Source: Planctomycetaceae bacterium
Lineage (GTDB): Bacteria > Planctomycetota > Planctomycetia > Planctomycetales > Planctomycetaceae
Reading direction: 5' to 3'
Assembly (NCBI GenBank): GCA_021732845.1
Contig: JAKFUF010000126.1
Coordinates: forward strand, 1-64,000
Length of the DNA: 64,000 bases
Part shown: positions 10,607 through 19,600 of the stretch, one piece after another
Numbering within the stretch: the first letter of the stretch is position 1
Layout: each line of letters opens with the position of its first letter
The notes under the pieces: generated by a model
The model's input: only the letters and a program-made list of their open reading frames with translations
Told to the model about the DNA's origin: nothing
Databases searched by the model: none
Translations under genes and position numbers: made by a program

Positions 10607-11790
10607 GAAGCGGCGCTGCCTTCTGCCGCCGTGTTGCGGACCAAAGGCCAAATCGCGGTCAGCTTCTGCTTCAAGAACTGCCGCTGCTGCGCGTCGGCCA
10701 CCCATTCAATCCGCCCGGCCAGCGCACCCAACTGGTCTCGCACGCGCGAGCGGTCGGCCTCGCCAAGTTGTGGCTCTCCCAACCGCGTCTGCAATGTTTC
10801 CAAGTCACGTGCGAGGCTCTCCGGATCAGGCCGGTCCAACGCTCGTGCACGAGGGTGCGCATCGGCGGAAGGCTCCAATCCATCCAGCACATTTTGCACG
10901 AGGGCCGCCAAGACTTCGCGCTGTTCTTCGCGATCCCACAAGTGGCGAAAGATCCACAAGTCGGACAGAATGACCTTGGTCCGTCCGCTGATCAGGGCAC
11001 TGGCCGCGAGCAGCCGCTGGAGCTTCACGGTGCGGCGGTCGGACAATGGCACGCCCGCGCGGCGGACCTTTAGCACCAGGTCGCAATACGCTTCGCGGAC
11101 GCCCGACAAGTCGACAGCCGGCGTCAGCATCTGCAGTTCACGGATGTCGTCAATGCTGACTGTCGGCGGCAGCGGTGCCGTGCTGCGAAGGCTGACATCC
11201 AGTTTCCAGCCTGCTTCCACAACATCCGCCAATCGTTCCTCTGGCACATTGTCGCACTGCACGCGCAGCAGGAACCGGTCAAACAGCGCCCCCAGGGCCT
11301 CGTCTTCTGGCAGCCGGTTGCTGGCCCCCACAACCATCAGCAACGGCAACTTCCGCGTCTCGCGACCACGGCGAAACACCCGCTCGTTCAGCACCATCAG
11401 CAGACTGTTGAGAATCGCGCTGTTGGCGTTGAGCAGTTCGTCGAGGAACACGAGCGATGCTTCAGGCAGCATCCCCTCGGTGTTGGTGACCAGGTCCCCT
11501 TCACGCAGCTTGCGGATGTCGAACGGCCCAAACAGTTCGTTGGGTTCGGTAAACCGCGTCAGCAGGTAATCGAACATCCGCCCTTCGAGTCGGCGGCACA
11601 AGTCCTGGACGAGCGCGCTCTTGGCGGTTCCCGGCGGACCAAGAATGAACAGGTTCTCGCCTGCCACGAGGCTCACGCCCAACAGGTCGATCACCTCGTC
11701 CTTGCCGACGAACGCCGCCTTCATCGGATCGAGAACATCCCGCGTCAACCGCCGTCCCAGTTCCAGGCGGTCGTCTGTGGAGAGTGCCAT
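10603..11790 (-). CDS. MoxR-family AAA+ ATPase
   Basis: A 395-residue AAA+ ATPase. Walker A GPPGTAKS is at residues 51-58, Walker B LVFLDE at about 113-118, sensor-1 GASNRLPED follows, and the arginine finger lies in ALFDRFLLR. 'TRFTEPNELFGPFDI' is the characteristic MoxR/RavA strand after Walker A. The C-terminal lid and a helical tail complete it. MoxR ATPases act as chaperone-like remodellers together with VWA-domain partners. Here it is the first gene of a three-gene operon, followed by the small bpX-like and propeller proteins with stop/start overlaps. The ATG at 11790 (MALSTDDRLELG) is preferred to a start six codons upstream. Confidence 0.9.
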   Translation of the reverse strand: MALSTDDRLELGRRLTRDVLDPMKAAFVGKDEVIDLLGVSLVAGENLFILGPPGTAKSALVQDLCRRLEGRMFDYLLTRFTEPNELFGPFDIRKLREGDLVTNTEGMLPEASLVFLDELLNANSAILNSLLMVLNERVFRRGRETRKLPLLMVVGASNRLPEDEALGALFDRFLLRVQCDNVPEERLADVVEAGWKLDVSLRSTAPLPPTVSIDDIRELQMLTPAVDLSGVREAYCDLVLKVRRAGVPLSDRRTVKLQRLLAASALISGRTKVILSDLWIFRHLWDREEQREVLAALVQNVLDGLEPSADAHPRARALDRPDPESLARDLETLQTRLGEPQLGEADRSRVRDQLGALAGRIEWVADAQQRQFLKQKLTAIWPLVRNTAAEGSAAS

Positions 11791-11919
11791 GCGTGCGAAG
11801 TGTCCCAACGACGAAAGACGCGGTATCGGGTCGGAAGTCTGACCACTCGATTGTACCTCGCGTCAAGCCGTCTGACCAACGGGACATTGGCCGAAGGCCG
11901 AAAGCTGTAGCTCACTCTC

Positions 11920-12526
11920 TCACGCCCTTTGGCATCGGCGCTGGTGTGGCTCGCGACTTTGATACCACCGGCTGTGTGCCACGGCGTCAGACATGGAAAC
12001 CTCGGCATTCTGCCAATTCTCCTCTGGTTGCGACCCCACCACCCGCACTTCGCCTCCATACGCCTCCACCACCTCCCGGCCGACGACTTCCTCCGTCGTG
12101 TAGGTTCCGCCCTTCACCAGCACATGTGGCTTCAAACTTCTCAGCAGGGCACGGGGTGTCTCGTCGGCGAAGATGACGACATGCGTGACACAGCCCAGGG
12201 CGGCGAGCATCGCCGCGCGGTTGGCTTCGTGGATCACCGGCCGGTCCGGCCCCTTCTGGCGGCGGACGCTGGCGTCGCTGTTGACTCCCACAATCAGCAC
12301 ATCGCCCAGGCTGGCCGCCTGCTGCAGCGTCTGCGCGTGGCCCACATGCAGCAGGTCGAAGCAGCCGTTGGTGAAGACGATCCGCTGCCCACCAGGCGGT
12401 AGGCGTCGCCGATGCGGGCCAGTTCATCGGGTGTGACCTGCTTCGCGGCGGAGACATGGGAGCGTCCGGCCATTTCGAGTCTGATCTCGGCCCACGAGAC
12501 CGGAGCCACGCCGAACCGTTCGACTT
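11920..12526 (-). pseudogene. hldE: hldE (rfaE) remnant: end of heptose kinase domain plus adenylyltransferase domain, broken
   Basis: Reading the minus strand from 12526 gives the end of a heptose-7-phosphate kinase domain (EVERFGVAPVSWAEIRLEM), then a linker (VTPDELARIGDAYRLV). After a one-base shift comes the nucleotidyltransferase domain: GQRIVFTNGCFDLLHVGH, LGDVLIVGVNSDASVRR, PHVLVKGGTYTTEEVVG. The frame breaks in the G run at 12388-12390, where one extra G would restore it. The rest of the kinase domain is missing: it is replaced at 12526/12527 by the right end of a transposable element. The C-terminal tail after YGGEVRVVG also looks unlike the family. The intact enzyme makes ADP-heptose for lipopolysaccharide core. 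This copy is very probably dead, though the adenylyltransferase domain (11920-12345) is still an open frame. Confidence 0.8.
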
Positions 12527-12844
12527 CCAGTGGCTGCACCTCGTCTCCCGTACCGCACCCTCTTCCGCTCCGCCGCTGGCCGCCCCTCCAGCCTGCAAGA
12601 CGAAGCCACGCGCCGGGAGAAACGCTGGCTTCAGGGCAGCGTGTCCGCCCGACAGGTGTTCGCGTAAGCAGGCTCTGCAGCGCTTCGCTGGACTTCGACA
12701 CCAATCACTTCAGTCCATCGCTCTTGGCGTCAACGGTCCGTCCGGCGCTTTGCGCCAGCTCTCCTCCAGGAGATGCCACGAAGCCATGTTTCATCGACTT
12801 CCCACAATCTGTTGCCCTCCCAATAATCAATGGGTGGCCCTTTT
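12527..12844 (+). mobile_element. Right-end fragment of the Y1-transposase element (copy C), fused to broken hldE
   Basis: 12527-12666 matches the last ~45 codons of the complete transposase at 15007-16173 (WLHLV..., RPSSLQDEATRREKRWLQG, ARQVFA then stop). It is slightly diverged, with a small indel near 12550. 12667-12844 matches the element's conserved non-coding right end, finishing in CAATGGGTGGCCCTTTT. Beyond it (12845-12925) the terminus sequence CAATGGGTGGCCCTTTTCAG occurs a second time together with TTTTCAGGCCTTCC tandem copies. This suggests nested or repeated insertions. The left part of the element is absent. Confidence 0.85.
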
Positions 12845-13153
12845 CAGGCCTTCCCACCCTTCCCACTTTTCAGGCCTTCCCCATCAATGGGTGGCCCTTT
12901 TCAGGCCTTCCTCAGAGGAAGGTCTTCAGCCGCTCACACCGGCAGAGGCAGTGCTACACATACACACCCCTGTCCTTAATTCTCCTCCGGCTGCTCCACT
13001 GTCGCCAGTGCCACACTTTGCGGCAGGTAGTGGTACTGCCGGGCCAATCCTAGGAGAGTCCCGCGATGGATGTCCTCTGTACATCCAAGCCGCCACTGCT
13101 ATCTCCTGTTGGATCTCTGCCTACTGCACTCTGTAGAACCCAACCATAGTACA
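12845..13153 (+). other. Interval with an orphan C-terminal-like reading frame
   Basis: After the duplicated element terminus, one plus-strand frame stays open from about 12905 to a TAG at 13134-13136. Its tail includes LQPLTPAEAVLHIHTPVL, PHFAAGSGTAGPILGESRD and ISCWISAYCTL. It has no start of its own other than by reading through the element end, so it may be the displaced 3' end of a larger gene. It is unrecognised and could also be non-coding. Confidence 0.3.
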
Positions 13154-13738
13154 CTATTTCTGTTCAAGAAATCCCGGGAACCACGAAGACAATCCATTTA
13201 GGCATAAACGCACCTCAGTGGTATCGCCGACGAACACCTTTGCGCCGTAGTCGTATGAATCAATAACCGTCCTGCGCACTTCATGCCCGTCAACGATAAC
13301 GCACACTTGCATCCAAGCCACACTAGCGCCAAGGCTGAGCCGCTTGTTCATAACAACAGCCAGCAATGTATCTCCACGGATAAGAATTCTGCGCCGCTGA
13401 TGCTTGTAAAGCAGAATAGCTCCCTCTTGCGCTATCAGCAAGAGGAGCGGCACCAGCTGCCAGGGTGTGGAAATGCGAGCCGGGGCCGACACGCCTACAC
13501 ATAGCGACGCTGCAACCGCCACTACAACGGCAATTCTCTGAAATCCAACAGCCCACCACCCTAACGGCAAGTCAGCCCGACTGCACCAGATGTCGGTCAA
13601 GCGCATATACAGCCTTTCTGCAACTTGTTTTGCCAACTCTCGTAACACACCGGCCGTCCACCGGGCGAGCGCTGCCATAGCACAGGTGCCGGACGCCGTC
13701 GTATAGTAGCACGCAGCCCGTTGGAGCGGGTCACACAT
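13154..13738 (-). CDS. Hypothetical membrane protein in the element patchwork
   Basis: A minus-strand frame of about 194 residues from the ATG at 13738 (an ATG at 13678 is an alternative). It has two hydrophobic segments (IAVVVAVAASLCVGVS and LVPLLLLIAQEGAILLY), then a basic stretch (HQRRRILIRG) and a soluble C-terminus ending LSSWFPGFLEQK. The longest possible frame extends through a neighbouring element end and is unlikely to be the true N-terminus. No family was recognised. It is AT-richer than flanking genes and sits between element fragments, so it is probably a recent arrival. A small membrane immunity-type protein is possible but unproven. Confidence 0.4.
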   Translation of the reverse strand: MCDPLQRAACYYTTASGTCAMAALARWTAGVLRELAKQVAERLYMRLTDIWCSRADLPLGWWAVGFQRIAVVVAVAASLCVGVSAPARISTPWQLVPLLLLIAQEGAILLYKHQRRRILIRGDTLLAVVMNKRLSLGASVAWMQVCVIVDGHEVRRTVIDSYDYGAKVFVGDTTEVRLCLNGLSSWFPGFLEQK

Positions 13739-13800
13739 GTAGGAGCAAGGATCATACCATGAATGATCGCATGGACATAAACAAGCCGAAAGAACAAGCC

Positions 13801-13882
13801 GAAAGGGGCCACCCATTGTTTGTTGATTATTTGAGAGAACGCCCGTAGTCTGCCTCAAAGATTTGCCGTTGTTATTGTATTG
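13801..13882 (+). mobile_element. Left-end fragment of the Y1-transposase element (copy D, left)
   Basis: Starts GAAAGGGGCCACCCATTGTT and continues through TGCCTCAAAGATTTGC. It matches the leader of the element copy at 22517 and, more distantly, the one at 14913. The transposase does not follow. Unrelated AT-rich sequence continues to 14083, where a right-end fragment begins. Copy D is thus a pair of element ends enclosing about 200 bp of foreign sequence. Confidence 0.75.
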
Positions 13883-13901
13883 CGGTGGTGAAAAATCTTT
13901 C

Positions 13902-14012
13902 ATGCTAAAGGGAATTTTCTTGGCCTCGAAGCTCGAAAACGTCACTGTGGATGAAAGTATTCCACTAATGGTTGCGCACTGGAAGCGGCGAATGGCCAGT
14001 TTCAGTCAATAA
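13902..14012 (+). other. 36-codon open frame between element ends, possible displaced gene tail
   Basis: Reads MLKGIFLASKLENVTVDES, then IPLMVAHWKRRMASFSQ and a TAA stop. It directly follows the left-end fragment and is followed after six bases by another ATG frame (14019). That spacing mirrors the tail-plus-next-gene arrangement at 14311-14405. It is too short to identify; coding status is uncertain. Confidence 0.3.
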
Positions 14013-14018
14013 ATTAAC

Positions 14019-14083
14019 ATGACTTTTGGCATCCAGTGCGATGATCCGCCAAAGATGGATGAAGTGGTTATAATTCAATGTGA
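14019..14083 (+). pseudogene. N-terminal stub of a small gene truncated by an element right end
   Basis: An ATG at 14019 starts MTFGIQCDDPPKMDEVVIIQ. After about 21 codons the sequence becomes element-derived (14084 onward aligns with 16141 of the complete copy). The reading frame then runs on meaninglessly through the element end. Composition and spacing from the preceding stop (six bases) suggest the start of a real small gene whose remainder was lost or separated. Confidence 0.4.
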
Positions 14084-14293
14084 GGCAGCGTGTCCGCCCG
14101 ACAGGTGTTCGCGTAAGCAGGCTCTGCAGCGCTTCGCTGGACTTCGACACCAATCACTTCAGTCCATCGCTCTTGGCGTCAACGGTCCGTCCGGCGCTTT
14201 GCGCCAGCTCTCCTCCAGGAGATGCCACGAAGCCATGTTTCATCGACTTCCCACAATCTGTTGCCCTCCCAATAATCAATGGGTGGCCCTTTT
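14084..14293 (+). mobile_element. Right-end fragment of the Y1-transposase element (copy D, right)
   Basis: Aligns with 16141-16350 of the complete copy: the last eleven transposase codons (GSVSARQVFA stop) plus the whole conserved right end, to CAATGGGTGGCCCTTTT. It is followed by two copies of a TTTTCAAGGCCCCC unit. The same kind of short tandem (TTTTCAGGCCCTCC) follows the right ends at 12844 and 16350. It appears to be part of the terminus. Confidence 0.85.
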
Positions 14294-14310
14294 CAAGGCC
14301 CCCCTTTTCA

Positions 14311-14403
14311 AGGCCCCCTGAATCAGGTGTATTTACGCCGGAACAGCACAATCTGTTCTTGAAAAAACTCGACGACCGATTTCCTGGCACAATTGAAGAT
14401 TGA
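14311..14403 (+). pseudogene. Displaced C-terminal gene tail next to a possible immunity gene
   Basis: Directly after the right-end tandem, a frame reads ESGVFTPEQHNLFLKKLDDR and FPGTIED before TGA at 14401-14403. Nothing upstream of it is coding except element sequence, so this looks like the 3' tip of a larger gene. It ends one base before the ATG of the next gene (14405). A tail ending immediately before a small acidic protein is typical of polymorphic-toxin tip plus immunity-gene modules. This interpretation is inference; the tail matches no toxin family that I can name. Confidence 0.35.
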
Positions 14404-14404
14404 C

Positions 14405-14839
14405 ATGACCATGATGATTTCCTCTAGACTGATTGTCGAAGCGTTGTCGGCTTTTTGGTCTCAAATGCATTCGCCTGAATTTCATGAGTATGTTGAGGCA
14501 GTGTATCACAAGCGTGCAGTAAGTATCCCAATTTTTTCGTCCCTGTTTATTGGAGAAACTGAGGGTGGAGACCTAAACAGGGGACCTACCGCTGGCCTGC
14601 TTAAGTCATGGTGGGCTGTGGACAACGAGGGTGTCCGAGAAATTTCGTATCCTAAAATTATTTGTGAAACCACCTCCGATTTCTTCCATACTCCTATAAT
14701 TCTATTCTACCAAGAAGGAGAAGGAATTGCGATTTTCGAACGATTAGGGCAAGGCATGGCATGCTGGAAATCTGGAGGTCTAAAATACGTCGAGGGCCGC
14801 GTGGAAATCCATAACCTAAAGCAACTTGAGGGCATTTGA
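14405..14839 (+). CDS. Small hypothetical protein, possible immunity protein
   Basis: 144 residues from the ATG at 14405 (a TTG at 14393 is in frame but would overlap the preceding tail). It is soluble and mixed alpha/beta: helix-rich N-terminus (SRLIVEALSAFWSQM), then SLFIGETEGGDLNRGPTAG, ISYPKIICETTSDFFHTPI and IAIFERLGQGMACWKSGG. There are no membrane segments. It is noticeably AT-richer than surrounding chromosomal genes and bracketed by element ends, which suggests horizontal transfer. The position one base after the tail of another frame suggests translational coupling as in toxin-immunity pairs. No family was recognised. Confidence 0.5.
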   Translation: MTMMISSRLIVEALSAFWSQMHSPEFHEYVEAVYHKRAVSIPIFSSLFIGETEGGDLNRGPTAGLLKSWWAVDNEGVREISYPKIICETTSDFFHTPIILFYQEGEGIAIFERLGQGMACWKSGGLKYVEGRVEIHNLKQLEGI

Positions 14840-14912
14840 CGGCGGGTGTGGCTGGAAGTAGCTGTTCAATCTGTGAAGGATCACTTGCCTGAGGAAATGC
14901 CGTTGGGTACCT

Positions 14913-16350
14913 AAAAGGGGCCATCCATTATTTATTGACTTTTTGAAAGATGGCCCGTAATCTGCCTCGAAGCTTTGCAGTTTTCCTCCCAGATTCGGAT
15001 GCTGTCATGCCCCGTTTGCCGCGTGCGATGGTTGTCGATCCCGTGGATGTCGGCGTGTACCACTGCATCAGCCGGTGCGTGCGGCGGGCGTTTTTGTGCG
15101 GGGTGGACGCGGTGTCGGGCAAATCGTTCGAGCACCGAAGGCAGTGGATCCAGGACCGGATGCGGTGGCTCGCGGGGATCTTTGGCATCGACGTGCTGGC
15201 CTTCGCGGTCATGAGCAACCATTTGCACATCGTTTTGCGGAACCGGCCCGATGTGATCGCCGGCTGGTCCGACGACGAAGTCGCCCAGCGGTGGTGGCGG
15301 CTGTTTCCGTTGCGGCGCGAACCCGATGGTTCGCCCGCCGAACCGGAGGATCACGAACTGCAAATGCTCGTGGCTCGGGTCGCAAGCCTGCGGTCGCGGC
15401 TGGCGGATGTCTCGTGGTTTATGCGGTGCCTGTCGGAGGGTATCGCCCGCCGCGCCAATCGTGAGGACGACTGCACCGGCCGCTTTTGGGAGGGCCGCTA
15501 CAAGTGCCAGCCATTGCTGGACGAGGCCGCGATCGTCGCCTGCATGGCGTATGTCGACCTCAACCCCATCCGCGCGGGGATCGCCGCCACGCCGGAAGCC
15601 AGCACCTTCACCTCGGCGCATGAACGCATTCAAGCGGAGGCTCCGACACCGCTCCCCCAACCCAGCGTGACTCAAACCCCTCCGGTTCAGACCCCTACCG
15701 CTCAGGCAACGAGCGCGCAAAGCACAACGAAGACTCCGACCGCCACGCCAGCCACCAGAAAGACGAAAACAACCGCCGCCGCCGGATTGGCGCCGCGCCT
15801 GATGCGGCGCGATGACTGGCTCGCGCCGCTGGAGCTGGCATCGACACATGCAGAAGAACAAGCCACGCCAGTGCCGCTGGGCCGGGCCTCGAACCGTGGC
15901 TGCCTACCGCTGACCCTCGCCGAATACCTGCAACTTCTGGACTGGACCGGCCGCCAGATCCGCCGCGACAAGCGCGGAGCCATCCCTGCCGACCTCGCCC
16001 CAATCGTCCTCTGCCTGGGAATTCTCCCCGACCAGTGGCTGCACCTCGTCTCCCGTTACGGCACCCTCTTCCGCTCTGCCGCCGGCCGCCCCTCCAGCCT
16101 GCAAGACGAAGCCACGCGCCGGGAGAAACGCTGGCTTCAGGGCAGCGTGTCCGCCCGACAGGTGTTCGCGTAAGCAGGCTCTGCAGCGCTTCGCTGGACT
16201 TCGACACCAATCACTTCAGTCCATCGCTCTTGGCGTCAACGGTCCGTCCGGCGCTTTGCGCCAGCTCTCCTCCAGGAGATGCCACGAAGCCATGTTTCAT
16301 CGACTTCCCACAATCTGTTGCCCTCCCAATAATCAATGGGTGGCCCTTTT
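14913..16350 (+). mobile_element. Complete Y1-transposase element with imperfect terminal inverted repeats (copy A)
   Basis: The left end AAAAGGGGCCATCCATTATT and the right end (CCAATAATCAATGGGTGGCC CTTTT) are imperfect inverted repeats of about 25 bp. They share CCAYCCATT-type cores and TTATTG. Between them lie a ~94-bp leader, one transposase gene (15007-16173) and a ~177-bp non-coding right end. Copies of the ends, with or without the gene, occur at 12527, 13801, 14084, 21399 and 22517. Short tandem TTTTCAGGCCCTCC units follow the right end. IS200/IS605-type elements normally lack such inverted repeats, so the boundary definition is mine. Confidence 0.75.
15007..16173 (+). CDS. IS200-like (Y1/RAYT-type) transposase, copy A
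   Basis: 388 residues from ATG 15007 (MPRLPRAMVVDPVDVG), the same start as in the second copy. The N-terminal Y1 HUH domain is clear. VGVYHCISRCVRRAFL is followed by FAVMSNHLHIVLR, with the HxH metal-binding pair at residues 72 and 74. RFWEGRYKCQPLLDE and YVDLNPIRAG follow. These features are shared with REP-associated tyrosine transposases (RAYTs) and their large planctomycete relatives. A Thr/Pro/Ala-rich low-complexity linker (about residues 215-265) joins a C-terminal domain of ~110 residues ending RRDKRGAIPADLAPIVLC... ARQVFA. It nicks and joins single-stranded DNA in the family. It is intact and flanked by both element ends, so possibly active. Confidence 0.88.
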   Translation: MPRLPRAMVVDPVDVGVYHCISRCVRRAFLCGVDAVSGKSFEHRRQWIQDRMRWLAGIFGIDVLAFAVMSNHLHIVLRNRPDVIAGWSDDEVAQRWWRLFPLRREPDGSPAEPEDHELQMLVARVASLRSRLADVSWFMRCLSEGIARRANREDDCTGRFWEGRYKCQPLLDEAAIVACMAYVDLNPIRAGIAATPEASTFTSAHERIQAEAPTPLPQPSVTQTPPVQTPTAQATSAQSTTKTPTATPATRKTKTTAAAGLAPRLMRRDDWLAPLELASTHAEEQATPVPLGRASNRGCLPLTLAEYLQLLDWTGRQIRRDKRGAIPADLAPIVLCLGILPDQWLHLVSRYGTLFRSAAGRPSSLQDEATRREKRWLQGSVSARQVFA

Positions 16351-16606
16351 CAGGCCCTCCTTTTCAGGCCCTCTTTAGTTAGGCCCTTTCGTCGCGGAAG
16401 GGCACAACTGAAATGGCCGCGCATCGATATTGGCGGACGGCAGACCGCGTCTTCTGAATCAGACCGCCGACAGATGCGCGGCACAGGGGCAGCAATATGT
16501 CCGAGTTGCCTTCTTCGCCTTTTTGAGACTAGACTCTTCAAATAATCCAATCCCGTCATCGAGTTGCGCGTTCAGTCAAGACTCGCGATCGAGGTCCATT
16601 CCGCTC

Positions 16607-19600
16607 ATGCCTTCGAATTCAAATCGCGATCAAGCTCGAAATTCACCTCTCTCTCCGCCACTGCTCGAATTGTTGACAGCCGTGACCGAGGGGGCGCCGG
16701 ACGCACTGTTTGTCAAAGACGTCTGCGGTCGGTACTTATTTTGTAATGCCGCGGGAATAAAGCTTGCGAATCGAACGCGTGAGCAGATTCTTGATCAGGA
16801 CGACTTCACCATATTTGGGCCTGATGCGGCGCGGAGCATGCGGGCGCAAGACCAGCGGGTGATGCAAACGGGTATGCCGGAAACGGAAACGCATGTCATC
16901 AAGGCGGGAAGTGATACTCGCGCACTCCAAGTGATGACCAAACCCTACTTGGATCGCCATGGTCAGTTGCAGGGCGTGATCGTGATCACGCGGAACTTTG
17001 TGGACACCGTGACGTGGAATAGCTCGCATGGCGTGAGTTTAGCTCCAGCGGCAGGCGACGATTCCGAACGAATGCGGTCCGCATACAGGTTGCGGGAGAG
17101 CGAACGCCGATTGGCGGACGCACAGCGGATCGCACACATTGGCAGTTGGGGCTGGGAACCCTCGAATGGCAAAGTCTGGTGGTCGCGCGCGGTGTACGAA
17201 TTGCTTGGCGTTGATCCACAAGCAATCCGGCCCAGCTTTGAAGCATTCCTCGAACTGCTGCATCCTGAGGACCGTCCGAAGGCTCTCGGGCGGGTCGAAG
17301 CGATGCTCGGAGGCAAAGATCGCTTTGATGATGACCTGCGGATCATCCGCCCTGACGGCCAATTGATCTGGCTGCACAGCCAGGCCGTTGCCACGCGTGA
17401 TGTCAACGGAACGATTCTGCGTGTCGAGGGGACGCATCAGGACATCACCGCACGCAAGCTTGCCGAGGCGGACGTCCGGGCCAGTCAGAAATTCGTGAAG
17501 GCGGTTGCCGAGACATCCCCGCTGACAATTTACGTGTTCGACCGCCAGCAACAAGCAATAATTTATTCAAATTATTATATCGTGGAGGATCTGGGTTTCA
17601 CGCCGGAATTGATTCAAGGTTGGAGTTGGGCCGAACTCGCGGCCCTGGTCCATCCGGATGATTTCACCAACGTGACGAGGCTCCTCGAACGTTGGGAAAC
17701 CGCCGACGACCAACAAATTCTGCTGGCGGAATATCGCCTGCGGGACGTTCATGGAAACTGGCGTTGGTTCATCAGCCGGGATCGGGTGTTTGAGAGAACG
17801 TCCGATGGTCGGGTCAGCCAGATCATCGGCACGGCCGAAGACATCACTGAGCGAAAGTCGACCGAGCAATCACTGCGAGAGAGCGAACAGCGATTTCGCG
17901 AACTGGCCGACGCCATACCGCAAATCGTCTGGGTCGCAGCGCCGGATGGCGGGTTGACCTACCTGAACGCCAAGGCGACAGAGTACACCGGCGTCGGTAT
18001 GGACCAGCTCACCGGGTGGTCTTGGGGGCGGGTCATTCATCCCGAGGATTTGCCGGCCACGATTGAGCAGTGGACGGCGACACTTGAGCAGGAACTTCCC
18101 AGAGACATGGAATTCCGAATCCTCCGGACAGATGGCACCTGCCGCTGGCACATGACCCGCCAAGTGCCCGTGCGCGAGGCTTCGGGGGCCATTGCGAGGT
18201 GGTACGGCACCTGCACTGATATCGAAGATCTCAAGCGGGCAGAACAATCCCTTCGGGACAGCGAAGTGCGATTTCGCCTGCTGTTCGAGGGTGCGGCGGA
18301 CGCCATTTTCTGGGCCGATCCTGAAACAGGACTGTTGCTCGAGTGCAACCATGCTGCCGAAGAGCTGCTCGGTCGAGATCGATCCGAAATTATCGGTCAG
18401 CCGCAGGCATTTCTTCATCCGCCTGAAGAGGCGGACCGTTATCGCGAGATGTTTCGACTGCATGCGAGTGCACAGTCGACTGCCGCGATGGAACTCGTGG
18501 TGCAACGAAAAGACGGTCGCCGGGTCGACGTTTCCATATTGCCTTCGGTCACGCTCATCAGCGGGCGGCCAGTGATTCAAGGAATATTTAGGGACATTAC
18601 CGAGCGCAAACAGGCGGAGTGGCGTGTCCTGAAGAGCGCCGAATTTCAAGAGACCATCATTCGGACAGCAGCGGAAGGGATCTGCGTCTGTTTTTCTGCT
18701 CCAGAGTTTCCCTTTGTCCGCTTCTCGGTCTGGAACAACCGGATGATCGAGTTGACGGGATATACGCAGGAAGAGATCAATCGCCTGGGATGGTATCAAA
18801 GTCTGTATCCAGACCCAGACGTGAGGAGGCAGGCTGAGCTCCGCATGGAGCAAATGCGGGAAGGAGACGACCTACAGGCGGAGATTTGGGAGATCATTCG
18901 CAAAGATGGAATCGCGCGTGTGGTAACCATTTCGACGTCGCGTGTCGAAATGGAGAGCGGCGTGACCGGGGTTGTGGCCATGATCCAGGACATCACCGAA
19001 CGCAAACGTGCTGAAGCGGAGTCGCGGAAAGCGGCGGGATTGCTGCATGCCGTCGCAGAAGGCACTTCTGACGCAATCTTCGTCAAGGACCGGGACGGCA
19101 AGTACCTTCTCGCGAACCAATCGGCTTGCCAATTCGCCGGCAAGCCGCTTGAGCATGTCTTGGGGAAAGATGATAGCGTGCTTTTTGACGCGGAGGGTGC
19201 TCGTATGGTGTTGGAAGCCGATCGCGAGATCATGCAGTCAGGCCGTCTGAAAACATCGGAAGTGACGTTGACGGCCAACGGCGTGACGCGCAGCTTTCTT
19301 TCGACCAAGGCACCCTATCGCGATGAATTGGGAAATATCATTGGCGTGATCGGCATCTCTCACGATATCACAGCCCGCAAAGAGGTCGAACGCAGGTTGC
19401 GATTGAAAAAGTTCAGCGTTGACCACGCGGTCGACTCTGTGTTTTGGATCAACTCTTCCAGTGAGATCTTGTATGTCAACGCCGCCGCCTGCCGCACGCT
19501 GGGCTACTCGCGCGAAGAAATGCTCGGGAAAATGGTATCAGACATTGATCCGAATTTTCCGCCAGAGGCTTGGCCGGCCCACTGGGAAGAACTGAAGCGC

